From Actinobacteria bacterium 69-20 (GTDB taxonomy: Bacteria > Actinomycetota > Actinomycetes > Mycobacteriales > Nakamurellaceae), in assembly GCA_001897425.1 (NCBI GenBank), contig MKSW01000001.1:84025-148024 (forward strand): a stretch of DNA of 64,000 nt, given 5' to 3'. The stretch's first letter is position 1. Every line of letters starts with the position of its first letter. The notes below the pieces were generated by a model, which saw nothing but the letters and a program-made list of their open reading frames with translations, did no database searches and was not told the DNA's origin. Positions 8,728-18,516 of the stretch are shown here, one piece after another. The position numbers and the translations under genes were made by a program.

Positions 8728-9246
8728 TCACGACAGCCCGGCGAGCCGGTAGGCGACGAGGCTGCCGGCCACCGCGACGTTGAGGCTGGCGCCCCAGCCG
8801 ATCATGGGGATCTCGACGCACTCGTCCACCTGTGCGAGGACATCGTCGGGCACGCCGTTGTGCTCGTGGCCGAGCAGTACGACCGTCGGTGTTCGCGCGG
8901 GCGCGAGTCGCCTGAGTGGCGTCGCGCCGTCGGCGAGCTCCACGGCGACGATGCGCTTGCCGGCCGCCCGTTGCGCGGCGATCCATGCCGGCTTGCTGGG
9001 CGCGACCCAATGCAGACACGGCCGTCGGCCGCGCAGGGTGTCGCCCACCTCGAGCGCGCGGCGGTAGTGGTCGGTGCGCGGGACCGCGAGACAGGCGCCG
9101 ACAGCGTCGCACGTGCGCAGCAAGGTGCCGAGGTTCGCGTCGTAGGCAACCCACAGCGGAGCGAGGATCAGCTGGTCCCAGCATCCGTGTCCGGCGCTGC
9201 GCCGGCGGTTCCGCAACTCGGTCGGCTTGGTCTTCGCGCCGCTCAT
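8728..9246 (-). CDS. TrmH/SpoU-family RNA 2'-O-methyltransferase
   Basis: A 172-residue SPOUT methyltransferase. The three SpoU motifs are visible: DANLGTLLRTCDAVG (motif 1, with the conserved Asn and Arg), VVLLGHEHNGVP (motif 2) and IPMIGWGASLNVAVAGSLVAYRL (motif 3, the knotted SAM-binding loop). The family methylates tRNA or rRNA ribose. It lacks an N-terminal L30e-like substrate-binding domain, so it is a minimal form such as TrmL or TrmH. The exact nucleotide target cannot be read from sequence. Confidence 0.85.
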   Translation of the reverse strand: MSGAKTKPTELRNRRRSAGHGCWDQLILAPLWVAYDANLGTLLRTCDAVGACLAVPRTDHYRRALEVGDTLRGRRPCLHWVAPSKPAWIAAQRAAGKRIVAVELADGATPLRRLAPARTPTVVLLGHEHNGVPDDVLAQVDECVEIPMIGWGASLNVAVAGSLVAYRLAGLS

Positions 9247-9526
9247 GGGCGCGAATTCGGGACTCCCGACATACTCATGATGTGGCGCCTTTCAGCGGCG
9301 GCGCCGGTCCATCGACAATGGTCCGCGATCACGGTCTTCGTGTGCGCAGCGATCATTGTGCCACGTCGGGGAGGTGCTCGCGACGTGCGTCATAGGCGGT
9401 GCGGCAGAAGAGTTTTCGAGTATGACGGAGTCCCGTGCCGCGCGCGTACAGAACGGTGAGCCCAAGGGGGTCGATGTGCTGTCGGACCGCGTGAAGCCAG
9501 CGGGTAAGGCGCGCTGGACATCACAC

Positions 9527-10186
9527 CTACGGCTCGGGGTGGATGACGACGAAGATCGACCAGCGCTGCCCGCCGGGGTCGTGCGGTCGCCGGGCGAACT
9601 CGTCCAGCAGATCGGCCAGCCGCGAGCGGAGTTCCGCCTCGTGTTCGACCGACAGTTGTAGGCCGAGCCGACTGGTGTCGACCGCGGACGCGGGCACATC
9701 GGCGACCTCGGCGAGGAAGGTCTGCAGCATGGTGTGCGCGCCGACGCCGGCCGCCTCCGGCGGGTTGCCCATCTCCAAGGTCCAGGACTTGCCGGTCGCC
9801 CGGTACGGGATCTCGCGTGATCCGCGTCGGCCGCGGCGTGGATCGCCGGCGGCCAGGAAGCCCTGGTCGGCGAGGGTGCGCACATGGTGCAGCGTGGTCG
9901 CCGGGTTGATCTCCAGCCGCTCGGCGATCTGCCGGTTGGTGAGTGGCTCGTACAGGCACATCCGCAGGATGCGCAGCCGCACCACGCTGGCCAGCGCGCG
10001 CCGCTCGGCGTCGGTCGCCGGCCGCCGCTCGGGGCCGGTAGCAAAGCCAGTGGCGAGGTCGGTGCCGGCGGCAGGGCCTGTACCAAGGACAGTGCCGAGG
10101 CCGGCCTGATCGGCCGAACCGGTGTCCACGCCTGGCATCGCATCGGGACCGGGATCGCGCGCCGCCGTTGACATATCGATCACCAT
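9527..10186 (-). CDS. ArsR-like winged-helix repressor
   Basis: About 219 residues. After a Gly/Thr/Ala-rich N-terminal stretch, a winged helix-turn-helix lies at about residues 60-135 (LASVVRLRILRMCLYEPLTNRQIAERLEINPATTLHHVRTL). The C-terminal part is of the HTH_20-linked type. It is divergent to the MFS gene at 10255. The longest frame would start at 10231 inside the palindrome, so I place the start at 10186 (10174 is also possible). That leaves the palindrome as an operator between the two genes. It probably represses the exporter and itself. Confidence 0.75.
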   Translation of the reverse strand: MVIDMSTAARDPGPDAMPGVDTGSADQAGLGTVLGTGPAAGTDLATGFATGPERRPATDAERRALASVVRLRILRMCLYEPLTNRQIAERLEINPATTLHHVRTLADQGFLAAGDPRRGRRGSREIPYRATGKSWTLEMGNPPEAAGVGAHTMLQTFLAEVADVPASAVDTSRLGLQLSVEHEAELRSRLADLLDEFARRPHDPGGQRWSIFVVIHPEP

Positions 10187-10210
10187 AGCGGCCTGCGTCG
10201 CGCCGGGGAA

Positions 10211-10238
10211 CAAGTGATTGACATTTCCCAATCACTTG
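10211..10238 (+). promoter_or_regulatory. Perfect palindromic operator of the repressor/MFS divergon
   Basis: Perfect 10-base arms CAAGTGATTG (10211-10220) and CAATCACTTG (10229-10238) are separated by 8 bases. A -35-like TTGACA at 10218-10223 overlaps the left arm, so a bound repressor would block transcription of the MFS gene. The site lies between divergent regulator and transporter genes. Confidence 0.8.
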
Positions 10239-10254
10239 TTTCACACTCGACATC

Positions 10255-11604
10255 ATGGCGCAGACCAGCGAGCCTGAACCCGCCGTCCCTCAGGGGATCC
10301 TGCGCCGCGCGCTGCACAAACTGGGCGCCGGGCCGCTGTGGCACCATCCGGACTTTCTGCGACTCTGGGTCGGTGATACGGCGAGCCAACTCGGCGCCTC
10401 GTTCGGCGGGATCGCCCTGCCGTATCTGGCCGTCACGGTACTCGCTGCCACGAGCTTCCAGATGGGCCTGCTCGGCACCCTGCAGGGCCTGGGCTTCCTG
10501 CTGATCGGCCTGCCGGCGGGTGCGCTGGTCGACCGGTGGCGTAAGCGGACCGTCATGCTCTCGGCGGACCTCGGCCGCGCGATCCTGCTCCTTTCGATCA
10601 CGGCGGCGTGGTGGCTGGGCTGGCTCACCTTCGCGCAACTCGCCGTCGTGGCCACCGCGGTCGGCGTGCTGACGGTGTTCTTCGACGTCTCCTACCAGTC
10701 GTACCTGCCGTTCCTCGTCGGTCATCACCACGTCGTCGAGGGAAACGCGAAACTGCAAGCGAGCCAGTCGGTGTCGCAGGCGGCAGGGCCCGCGCTCGGC
10801 GGCGTTGCCATCAAGTACCTGGGTGCCGCCGACGTGGTCGCGGTCAACGGCGTGGGCTACCTGGCGTCCGCCACCGCGCTCTGGCGGATCCGGTTTCGCG
10901 AGACGCCGCCCGCGCGCGAGACCCGCCGGCCGCTGCGCGTCGAGATCACCGAGGGCCTGGCCTTCGTGCTCCGGCACCCGCTGCTGCGCCGTCTGCTCGC
11001 CTGCACCGGCATCGGGAACCTGACCGGCAGCGCGGAAAGTGCGCTCGCCATGCTGTACATGGTGCGAGAGTTACACCTGTCGGCGGTCACCATCGGCCTG
11101 ATCGAAGCTGTCGGCGCCATCGGCGGGTTCTGCGGGGCGCTCATCGTCACGCCGCTCACCCGCTGGCTCGGGGAAGGCGCCACGATCATCGTCACCGCCG
11201 CGGTCTTCGCACCGATGCCGTTCGTCTACCCGCTCGCCTCCGTGCTGCCCGCCGTGCCGACGCTCATCGTCGGCTATATCGCCTTCATGGCCATGGTTGT
11301 CGCCTACAACATCGCCACCGTCAGCTTCCGGCAGCGGCTGTGCCCGCCGACCATGCTCGGCCGGATGAACGCCTCCGCGCGCTTCATCGTCTGGGGCACC
11401 ATCCCCATCGGCTCCTTCGTCGGCGGCGTCCTGGGCAGTCACGTCGGGGTGCTGGCCACGTTGTGGATAGCGTCGACGGCGGGGTTGCTCTCGGTGCTGC
11501 CGGTGGCGAGCGCGCGTCTGTGGCGCCTGCGTGAGTTGCCGAGCCACGATTCGGCTGGGTCCGCGCACGGAGATGACGAAGTTCCCGCCCCCACGTCATC
11601 CTGA
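10255..11604 (+). CDS. MFS exporter (MFS_3/enterobactin-exporter-like)
   Basis: A 449-residue major facilitator protein with about 12 membrane segments and the loop motif GALVDRWRKRTVM between segments 2 and 3. The layout (FLRLWVGDTASQLGASFGGIALPYLAV at the N-terminus, long central loop near residue 230) is that of the MFS_3 group, which exports drugs or siderophores. There is little space for a Shine-Dalgarno after the operator, so the transcript may be nearly leaderless. Expression is probably controlled by the divergent winged-helix protein. Confidence 0.85.
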   Translation: MAQTSEPEPAVPQGILRRALHKLGAGPLWHHPDFLRLWVGDTASQLGASFGGIALPYLAVTVLAATSFQMGLLGTLQGLGFLLIGLPAGALVDRWRKRTVMLSADLGRAILLLSITAAWWLGWLTFAQLAVVATAVGVLTVFFDVSYQSYLPFLVGHHHVVEGNAKLQASQSVSQAAGPALGGVAIKYLGAADVVAVNGVGYLASATALWRIRFRETPPARETRRPLRVEITEGLAFVLRHPLLRRLLACTGIGNLTGSAESALAMLYMVRELHLSAVTIGLIEAVGAIGGFCGALIVTPLTRWLGEGATIIVTAAVFAPMPFVYPLASVLPAVPTLIVGYIAFMAMVVAYNIATVSFRQRLCPPTMLGRMNASARFIVWGTIPIGSFVGGVLGSHVGVLATLWIASTAGLLSVLPVASARLWRLRELPSHDSAGSAHGDDEVPAPTSS

Positions 11605-11718
11605 CCGCCGCAGGCATAGGGGCATGCCGGGTGACTCCGCCCGGCCGCGCGGCAGCTGGTCGCGAGTCTGTCGTAGCGGGCGGCGAGTCCGCGCCACCGC
11701 TTGACGAGAGCGGAGCGA

Positions 11719-11751
11719 TACAATCAAACCGATGGTTCGACCGCTGGTCTG
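11719..11751 (+). promoter_or_regulatory. Promoter/operator of the monooxygenase-TetR operon
   Basis: A -10-like TACAAT (11719-11724) is followed by a direct repeat ACCGATGGTTCG / ACCGCTGGTCTG at 11729-11752. It lies 13-36 bases before the flavoprotein start. The first half also reads as a short palindrome AACCGATGGTT. It is a plausible binding site for the TetR protein encoded downstream. Confidence 0.4.
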
Positions 11752-11764
11752 AAAGAAGGCGGAT

Positions 11765-12949
11765 ATGAAGATTCTGATAGTCGGCGCGGGGATCGCCGGT
11801 CCGACGCTCGCGTACTGGCTGCTGCGGTCCGGGCATGAGCCGACGCTCGTGGAGCGGGCACCCGCGCTCCGTGAGGGTGGCTACCTCGTGGACTTCTGGG
11901 GTGCCGGTTTCGAGGTCGCAGAGCGGATGGGGTTGGTGCCACGGCTCATGGCCGACGGCTATCGCGTGCGTGAGATGCGGGAGGTCTCGAACAGCGGAAA
12001 ACGGATCGCGCACCTGAACCCGCTGCGCGTGATCGACGGGGCCGCCGCCGGACGTTTCGTCAGCATCGCCCGATCGGACCTCGCCCGGGCGACCTACGAC
12101 TCCCTCGACGGCCAGGTGGAGACGATCTTCGGTGACACAGTCGACGAGATCACCGAGACGGAGGACCACGCCGCTGTCAGGTTCGCGAGCGGCGCTGCAC
12201 GCGAGTTCGACCTCGTCATCGGCGCGGACGGCCTGCACTCACGGGTGCGGTCTCTCGCGTTCGGGCCCGAAGCGGACTTCGAACGTTACCTCGGCATCAC
12301 TGTCGCCGCGTTCAATCTGGACGGCTACCAGCCACGCGACGAACTCGTCGCTGTGACCCGCACCCAGGTGGGCATGCAGGCGTTGCGGCTGGCCCTCCGG
12401 GACGGTTCCACCATGTTCTGCTTCATGTTCCGCCACGATGGCCGGTTGCCGCCTGAGGACGTTGCCGCGCAACAGGCGATTCTGCGCGAACGGGTCCGCG
12501 CTGCCGGGTGGGAGGTCCCGCGCATCCTCGACCAGCTTCCGCATGCACGCACGTTCTACATGGACCGGGCCAGCCAGATCCGGATGCCCTCCTGGTCACA
12601 GGGCCGCGTCGCGCTCGTTGGCGACGCAGCTGCCTGTCCGTCTCTCCTCGCCGGACAGGGATCCGCTCTGGCGATGGTCGAGGCATACATTCTGGCAGCG
12701 GCGCTGCACGAGGCCGGCAACGACTACACGGCCGCCTTCCACCAGTATCAGAGCCGGCTGGGGCTGCTCGTGCGGGCGAAGCAGGACGCAGCGATCAGGC
12801 TCGGCGCCGCCTTCGCTCCCCGAAACCGCAGGCAACTGCTGCTTCGCAACACCGTCATCGGGCTCATGGGGATTCCGATCGTCGCACGTCTCGCGGTCGG
12901 ACGAAGCCTGCGCGATCCGATCCACCTCCCGCCACCGGCGACCGATTGA
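11765..12949 (+). CDS. TetX-like class A FAD-dependent monooxygenase
   Basis: A 394-residue flavoprotein. The N-terminal dinucleotide fold is ILIVGAGIAGPTLAYWL with the glutamate in LVERAP. The DG motif is VIGADGLHSRVR. The FAD-ribityl motif is GRVALVGDAAACPSLLAGQGSALAM. Layout and length fit the TetX/PHBH-type hydroxylases, which add one oxygen to aromatic or polyketide substrates with NAD(P)H. The GDAAACPSLLAGQGS motif is close to tetracycline-inactivating enzymes, but many homologues act on other compounds. Its stop is immediately followed by the TetR ATG, so the pair is an operon. Confidence 0.8.
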   Translation: MKILIVGAGIAGPTLAYWLLRSGHEPTLVERAPALREGGYLVDFWGAGFEVAERMGLVPRLMADGYRVREMREVSNSGKRIAHLNPLRVIDGAAAGRFVSIARSDLARATYDSLDGQVETIFGDTVDEITETEDHAAVRFASGAAREFDLVIGADGLHSRVRSLAFGPEADFERYLGITVAAFNLDGYQPRDELVAVTRTQVGMQALRLALRDGSTMFCFMFRHDGRLPPEDVAAQQAILRERVRAAGWEVPRILDQLPHARTFYMDRASQIRMPSWSQGRVALVGDAAACPSLLAGQGSALAMVEAYILAAALHEAGNDYTAAFHQYQSRLGLLVRAKQDAAIRLGAAFAPRNRRQLLLRNTVIGLMGIPIVARLAVGRSLRDPIHLPPPATD

Positions 12950-13573
12950 ATGGTCTGCATGGCCCGCCCCCGCTTCCAGCAACTATCAGCCGAACAGCGC
13001 GACGCTATCCTCGACGCCGCACTCGATGAGTTCTCCGCCCACGGGTTCGCCGACGCGTCCATCAACCGCATCATCGCCACCGCCGGGATCTCCAAAGGAG
13101 CGATGTATTACTACTTCGACAGCAAGGAAGACCTCTATGCCGACGTCCTCCGCAGACAGGTCGAACGACTCTTCCGGGACGGCCCGATCCCTGTTCCAGA
13201 CGCCTCCGACGTCGACGACTTTTGGCGCATCCTCGAGGGGCACTATCTACGGTTGATGCGGCTCCTCATCGCCACACCCCAGACCGCTGCGCTCCTGCGC
13301 GACTGGCTCACCGGCGCGGCATCCCCGGCCTTACGCAAGGCACAACGCGAGGCCGAGCAAACCACACTCCCATGGCTCGTACAGACCGTCGTCGTCGGAC
13401 AACAGCTGGGGGCGATACGCACCGACCTGCCACCCGCCTTCCTTATCGCGGTCGCCCTCGGCATGGCGCAGGCGATGGACACCTGGCTCATCACACAACC
13501 CCTCGCCGAGGCCGAACTCGGCGAAACCGTCCACGCGCTCATCGGCATGATGCGCCGGGCACTTACCGAATAG
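12950..13573 (+). CDS. TetR-family transcriptional regulator
   Basis: About 207 residues. The N-terminal TetR helix-turn-helix is clear (AILDAALDEFSAHGFADASINRIIATAGISKGAMYYYFDSKEDLY, about residues 18-62), followed by a helical ligand-binding domain. The first ATG follows the monooxygenase stop without a gap. A second ATG at 12959 is an equally good start (MARPRFQ). It probably represses its operon and responds to the compound oxidised by, or harmful to, the flavoprotein's host pathway. Confidence 0.85.
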   Translation: MVCMARPRFQQLSAEQRDAILDAALDEFSAHGFADASINRIIATAGISKGAMYYYFDSKEDLYADVLRRQVERLFRDGPIPVPDASDVDDFWRILEGHYLRLMRLLIATPQTAALLRDWLTGAASPALRKAQREAEQTTLPWLVQTVVVGQQLGAIRTDLPPAFLIAVALGMAQAMDTWLITQPLAEAELGETVHALIGMMRRALTE

Positions 13574-13604
13574 TCACGATTCCGGCTCCGCCGAACCTGG
13601 GCCG

Positions 13605-15299
13605 CTAATTGCCGACGCGTGGCCTCGGGTAGTACGTGCGCACATTGTCGACGGCCGGGTGCCTCTTGCCGAGCGGCCCGGCCGCGGCCGCGGTCAGGAA
13701 GTTGGTCGTGATCCGCGTGACGATGTCGCTGGTCGCACCGTCGATCTTCGCCGGGCAACGGCGGGCGATCGCGCAGTTCCAGTAGTAGGCGCCGATATCC
13801 AGCACGCCGGCCCCGGACGGCGTCGTGTAGTACGTGCTGTCCTGGGACGTAGGCCGATGGGTGCAGATGACGGGGCTGTGGAAGAGCACGGTGAGCGGGC
13901 GCGGCACCGGCCGGGCGATATTGATCCCGTCGAATTCCTGGCCCACCACCCCCGGCAGTTTCGTGCCGGCCTGCACACCGGTGCCGGTGAACAGCCAGTT
14001 CGTGGGGTCGGCGACGACCATGGGGTAGTAGACGCTGGACGCGCAGCGGTAGTCGGCGCCGGTCAAGGAGCTCTCCGGATTGTTCGACGGGGTCTCGCGC
14101 CACTGCGTCGTCACCAGCGACGGCGTCTTGATCGGGTCGGTGGCGTCCTTGTAGTTGATCTCCAGCCGGTCCGCGCCGTTCGCCGTGTTCGCGAAGCGGA
14201 TCTTGCGGTAGACGTCGTTCCCGCCGAAGAATGCCAGGTTCACGCCGTGATCCCGTGCCGTGGTGAGGGTCTCGCGCATGGTCGGGGAGTAGTACTCGTC
14301 GTGCCCGACCGAGATGATGGCGTGTGCGCGGAGGAATGCGGTCGGGAAGCGCTGCAGGTCGACGTCGCTCGCGTAACCGAGCGGGATGCCGATCTTCTCG
14401 GCGAGTGCTACGAACGGGAGCTCGTACGGGATCAAGTCCGCGGCACCGGTTCTCGCGTCGTAGGGCCGGTCGAAGGGCACCGCTCGGGATCGGTTCTTGA
14501 AGCTATGGCGCGGCCCGTCATACAGCGAGTACCCGCCCCACGAGTTGTACGCCTGCCAGGTGGTGTCCGGCATCACGAGCACGGTGCGGCCGGCGAACGA
14601 TGGCGACCGCATCACCAGCGGCATGAAGGTGCGCGCCGTGCGGCTGCCGCCGTCGATGCGCAGCAGGTACACGCCCGGGTCCCAGCCCTTGGTCGCCATC
14701 GTCATCGACTTCGACCATGGGGCGGTCGGCGTGTTCGTCGCCCCGACGACCTTGACGCGCTGTTGCACCCGCCCGGCCTGCCAGGCGGAGGTCCAGACCA
14801 GGCATGCCTGAGCGTGGCCGTAGTAACCCATGCGGTAGGCCTGGATCCGGTACCGTGCTGCCGTTGCCGAGATGTACAGGCCGACATCCGTTCCCGGCAC
14901 GGCACTGTCGATCGATGTGTAGCCTTCCACCGCTGGCCGACGCGACGCGACGACCTCGTTCCAATCGGTCGACGGTCGCGCGCAGGGCAGCGACTTCACC
15001 GGCTCGGCCGGTGGCCGAGCCGGGCGCCGGGTTCCCGCCGCCGACCCGGCCGTTGCCCCCGTTGATCGCCCGGTCGACACCGCGGGTGACCCCGGTCGTT
15101 TGCCCACCGGCCCGGCCGATTCTCTTGGGCCGGTGCCGAGGTTCGCCCCGGTGGGGAGACCCACGCTGGCCGGGCGATCGCCGACGCCGCCCGCGTGTAC
15201 ATGCGCGACCGGCGAGGGGCTGCAGCCGGCGAGCACCGCCGTGGTCGTAGTTGCGATCACCGCCGCAACCGCCGCGGCGAGTATGACGCTGTTCCTCAC
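13605..15299 (-). CDS. Secreted lipoprotein with DMFase-large-subunit-like domain
   Basis: About 564 residues from the GTG at 15299. GAGGGAG lies 6 bases upstream, and this start gives a normal lipoprotein signal peptide with lipobox LAGC. A Gly/Pro/Ser/Thr-rich linker of about 75 residues follows. The rest resembles the N,N-dimethylformamidase beta-subunit C-terminal family (VLVMPDTTWQAYNSWGGYSLY, ISVGHDEYYSPTMRETL, NLAFFGGNDVYRKIRF), here fused after an N-terminal beta-sandwich. The histidine and glutamate of GHDEYYS are likely metal or active-site residues. A surface hydrolase or carbohydrate-active role is possible but unproven. A copy of the 19-bp motif covers its first codons. Confidence 0.65.
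   Translation of the reverse strand: MRNSVILAAAVAAVIATTTTAVLAGCSPSPVAHVHAGGVGDRPASVGLPTGANLGTGPRESAGPVGKRPGSPAVSTGRSTGATAGSAAGTRRPARPPAEPVKSLPCARPSTDWNEVVASRRPAVEGYTSIDSAVPGTDVGLYISATAARYRIQAYRMGYYGHAQACLVWTSAWQAGRVQQRVKVVGATNTPTAPWSKSMTMATKGWDPGVYLLRIDGGSRTARTFMPLVMRSPSFAGRTVLVMPDTTWQAYNSWGGYSLYDGPRHSFKNRSRAVPFDRPYDARTGAADLIPYELPFVALAEKIGIPLGYASDVDLQRFPTAFLRAHAIISVGHDEYYSPTMRETLTTARDHGVNLAFFGGNDVYRKIRFANTANGADRLEINYKDATDPIKTPSLVTTQWRETPSNNPESSLTGADYRCASSVYYPMVVADPTNWLFTGTGVQAGTKLPGVVGQEFDGINIARPVPRPLTVLFHSPVICTHRPTSQDSTYYTTPSGAGVLDIGAYYWNCAIARRCPAKIDGATSDIVTRITTNFLTAAAAGPLGKRHPAVDNVRTYYPRPRVGN
15278..15296 (-). repeat. 19-bp dispersed motif (16/19)
   Basis: The complement strand reads AGGAACAGCGTCATACTCG, 16 of 19. 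It encodes residues 2-8 of the lipoprotein at 13605-15299 (RNSVIL region), directly after its GTG. Confidence 0.65.
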
Positions 15300-15549
15300 G
15301 TCGGCTCCCTCTCGCCCGGCGATGCCGCGGGTCGTTCGGCGCGGTACCCGGGATCGCGCGACGGGCGCGAGGCTCCGGTGCGGCGTGATCACCGCACCGA
15401 TCAGACGCGCGATGCGCCTAGCGGTTGCATGGGTGGCGAAGGAATTTTTGGGCGCCCGCGATGCGACAAAGTGTCGCGATATCGGTGACGCGGCAACGGA
15501 TGTCGGAGCGCCGCGAGAGTCGCCGAGGATTCGTGGCCGAGTGCTCTGC

Positions 15550-16884
15550 TCAGGGCGCGCTGATCGCGTAACCCGCCTCGCCGTGCAACGTCGCATCGAC
15601 CCCGGCGCGCTCCTCGTGGGCGGCCGCCCGGAACCCGATCAGCCGCTGAATGCCGGCCGCGATCAGGTAGGCGACGCCGAAGGAATACACCATCACGACC
15701 ACGGCGACACTTGCCTGTACGGACATCTGGTGCCACGACCCGGTGTAGGCGAATCCCATCCCGCGGCCCGCGATCCCGACGAACAGCGTGCCGACCAGCC
15801 CGCCGACCAGATGGATGCCCACGACGTTCAGCGAATCGTCGAAGCCGAGCACGAAGCGCATGTCGACGATGAGCGCACACACCACCCCGGCCAGCGCGCC
15901 GAGGACGAGCGTCCACCCCGGCGTGAGCACATTGCACGACGGCGCGGCCGCCACCAGCCCGACCACCAGGCCGGACGCCGCGCCGATCGAGGTCGGCTTG
16001 CCCCGGCGCATCTTCTCCACCGCCAACCAGCCCAGCATGGCCGCGCCGGGCGCCACCAGCGTGTTCACCGACGCGAGCACGGTGGTGTCATTCACGGCCC
16101 CGGCGGAACCGGCGTTGAAGCCGAACCAGCCGATCCACAACAGGCCCGCGCCGAGCAGCGTCAACGGCACATTGTGCGGTGTATCGATCTCCTTGCCGAA
16201 GCCCTGGCGCTTGCCGAGCACCAGCGCCAGGGCCAGCGCCGCGGCGCCGGCACTCATGTGCACGGCGATGCCGCCGGCGAAGTCGTTGACCCCGGCGCGC
16301 GCGGCCCAGCCGTCCGTCGAGTTGAAGATCCAGTGCGCGACGGGGAAGTAGACGAGCGTGGCCCACAGCCCGGCGAAGATCATCCAGGACCCGAACCGGG
16401 CACGATCCGCGATCGCGCCCGAGATCAGCGCGACCACGTCGATGGCGAAGGTCGCCTGGAACGCGGCGAACGCGAGGCTGCGCATGGGCGCAGCGCCCGT
16501 GCCGTTGACGATGCCGCCGAGCCCGAGGTCCGCGAACGGGTTGCCCACCAGGTGCGGGATCCAGGCCGGACCGAACACCATCCCGTACCCGTACAGCACC
16601 CACAGCACGCCGACCAGGGCCATGACGCCGAAGCTCATCAGCATCATGTTGATCACGCCGGTGGCGCGCACCAGCCCGCCGTAGAAGAGGGCGACGCCGG
16701 GCGCCATGAGCAGCGCGAGCACCGTCGCGACGAGCAACCACAGGGTGTCGACCTGGTTGGCGGCGCTCGCCGCGCCGGCGACATCCGCTGCAGCACCGGT
16801 GATCCGGGCCGCGGCAGAGAGTCCCGCGGGTCCCGCGCCGTGCAGCACCTGGGGGAGGGCGGCGGTCAACAGGGGCGCAACCAT
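15550..16884 (-). CDS. amt: Ammonium transporter Amt
   Basis: A 444-residue Amt/Rh channel with 11 or 12 membrane segments. The conserved blocks are ALFYGGLVRATGVINMMLMSFG, the first pore histidine in YFPVAHWIF and the second in VVGIHLVGGLVG, plus FAGGIAVHMSAGAAALALALVLGKR. It conducts ammonium or ammonia into the cell. The last residues form a short cytoplasmic tail. It lies downstream of gdhA on the same strand, separated by a hairpin, which links ammonium uptake with assimilation. No glnK gene follows, unlike many amt loci. Confidence 0.95.
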   Translation of the reverse strand: MVAPLLTAALPQVLHGAGPAGLSAAARITGAAADVAGAASAANQVDTLWLLVATVLALLMAPGVALFYGGLVRATGVINMMLMSFGVMALVGVLWVLYGYGMVFGPAWIPHLVGNPFADLGLGGIVNGTGAAPMRSLAFAAFQATFAIDVVALISGAIADRARFGSWMIFAGLWATLVYFPVAHWIFNSTDGWAARAGVNDFAGGIAVHMSAGAAALALALVLGKRQGFGKEIDTPHNVPLTLLGAGLLWIGWFGFNAGSAGAVNDTTVLASVNTLVAPGAAMLGWLAVEKMRRGKPTSIGAASGLVVGLVAAAPSCNVLTPGWTLVLGALAGVVCALIVDMRFVLGFDDSLNVVGIHLVGGLVGTLFVGIAGRGMGFAYTGSWHQMSVQASVAVVVMVYSFGVAYLIAAGIQRLIGFRAAAHEERAGVDATLHGEAGYAISAP

Positions 16885-16926
16885 GACGACTCCTCAGGAC
16901 GTGCGGATGGGCAGAAGGGCGCGGGC

Positions 16927-16945
16927 GAGAACAGCGTCATACCCG
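16927..16945 (+). repeat. 19-bp dispersed motif (18/19)
   Basis: GAGAACAGCGTCATACCCG, one mismatch to the best copy. Intergenic, between the gdhA 3' end and the amt start. Confidence 0.75.
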
Positions 16946-16983
16946 GCGGCGACATACCGGGCAGCGTCGCACCCGGAAACGAA

Positions 16984-17024
16984 GCGGGCCGCGGCACCGG
17001 AGGAATCCCGGCGACGCGGCCCGC
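16984..17024 (-). terminator. Hairpin between gdhA and amt
   Basis: Perfect 10-base arms GCGGGCCGCG (16984-16993) and CGCGGCCCGC (17015-17024), just after the gdhA stop. There is no U-tract, as is usual in actinobacteria. It probably ends or attenuates gdhA transcription before amt. Confidence 0.6.
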
Positions 17025-17041
17025 GTGGTCATCAGACCGAT

Positions 17042-18460
<1,419 letters not shown>

Positions 18461-18516
18461 TCACGCGCGCGATGTCCGAATCCTGCTATCGCTGGCCGAT
18501 GTGCGATGCTGGGACG

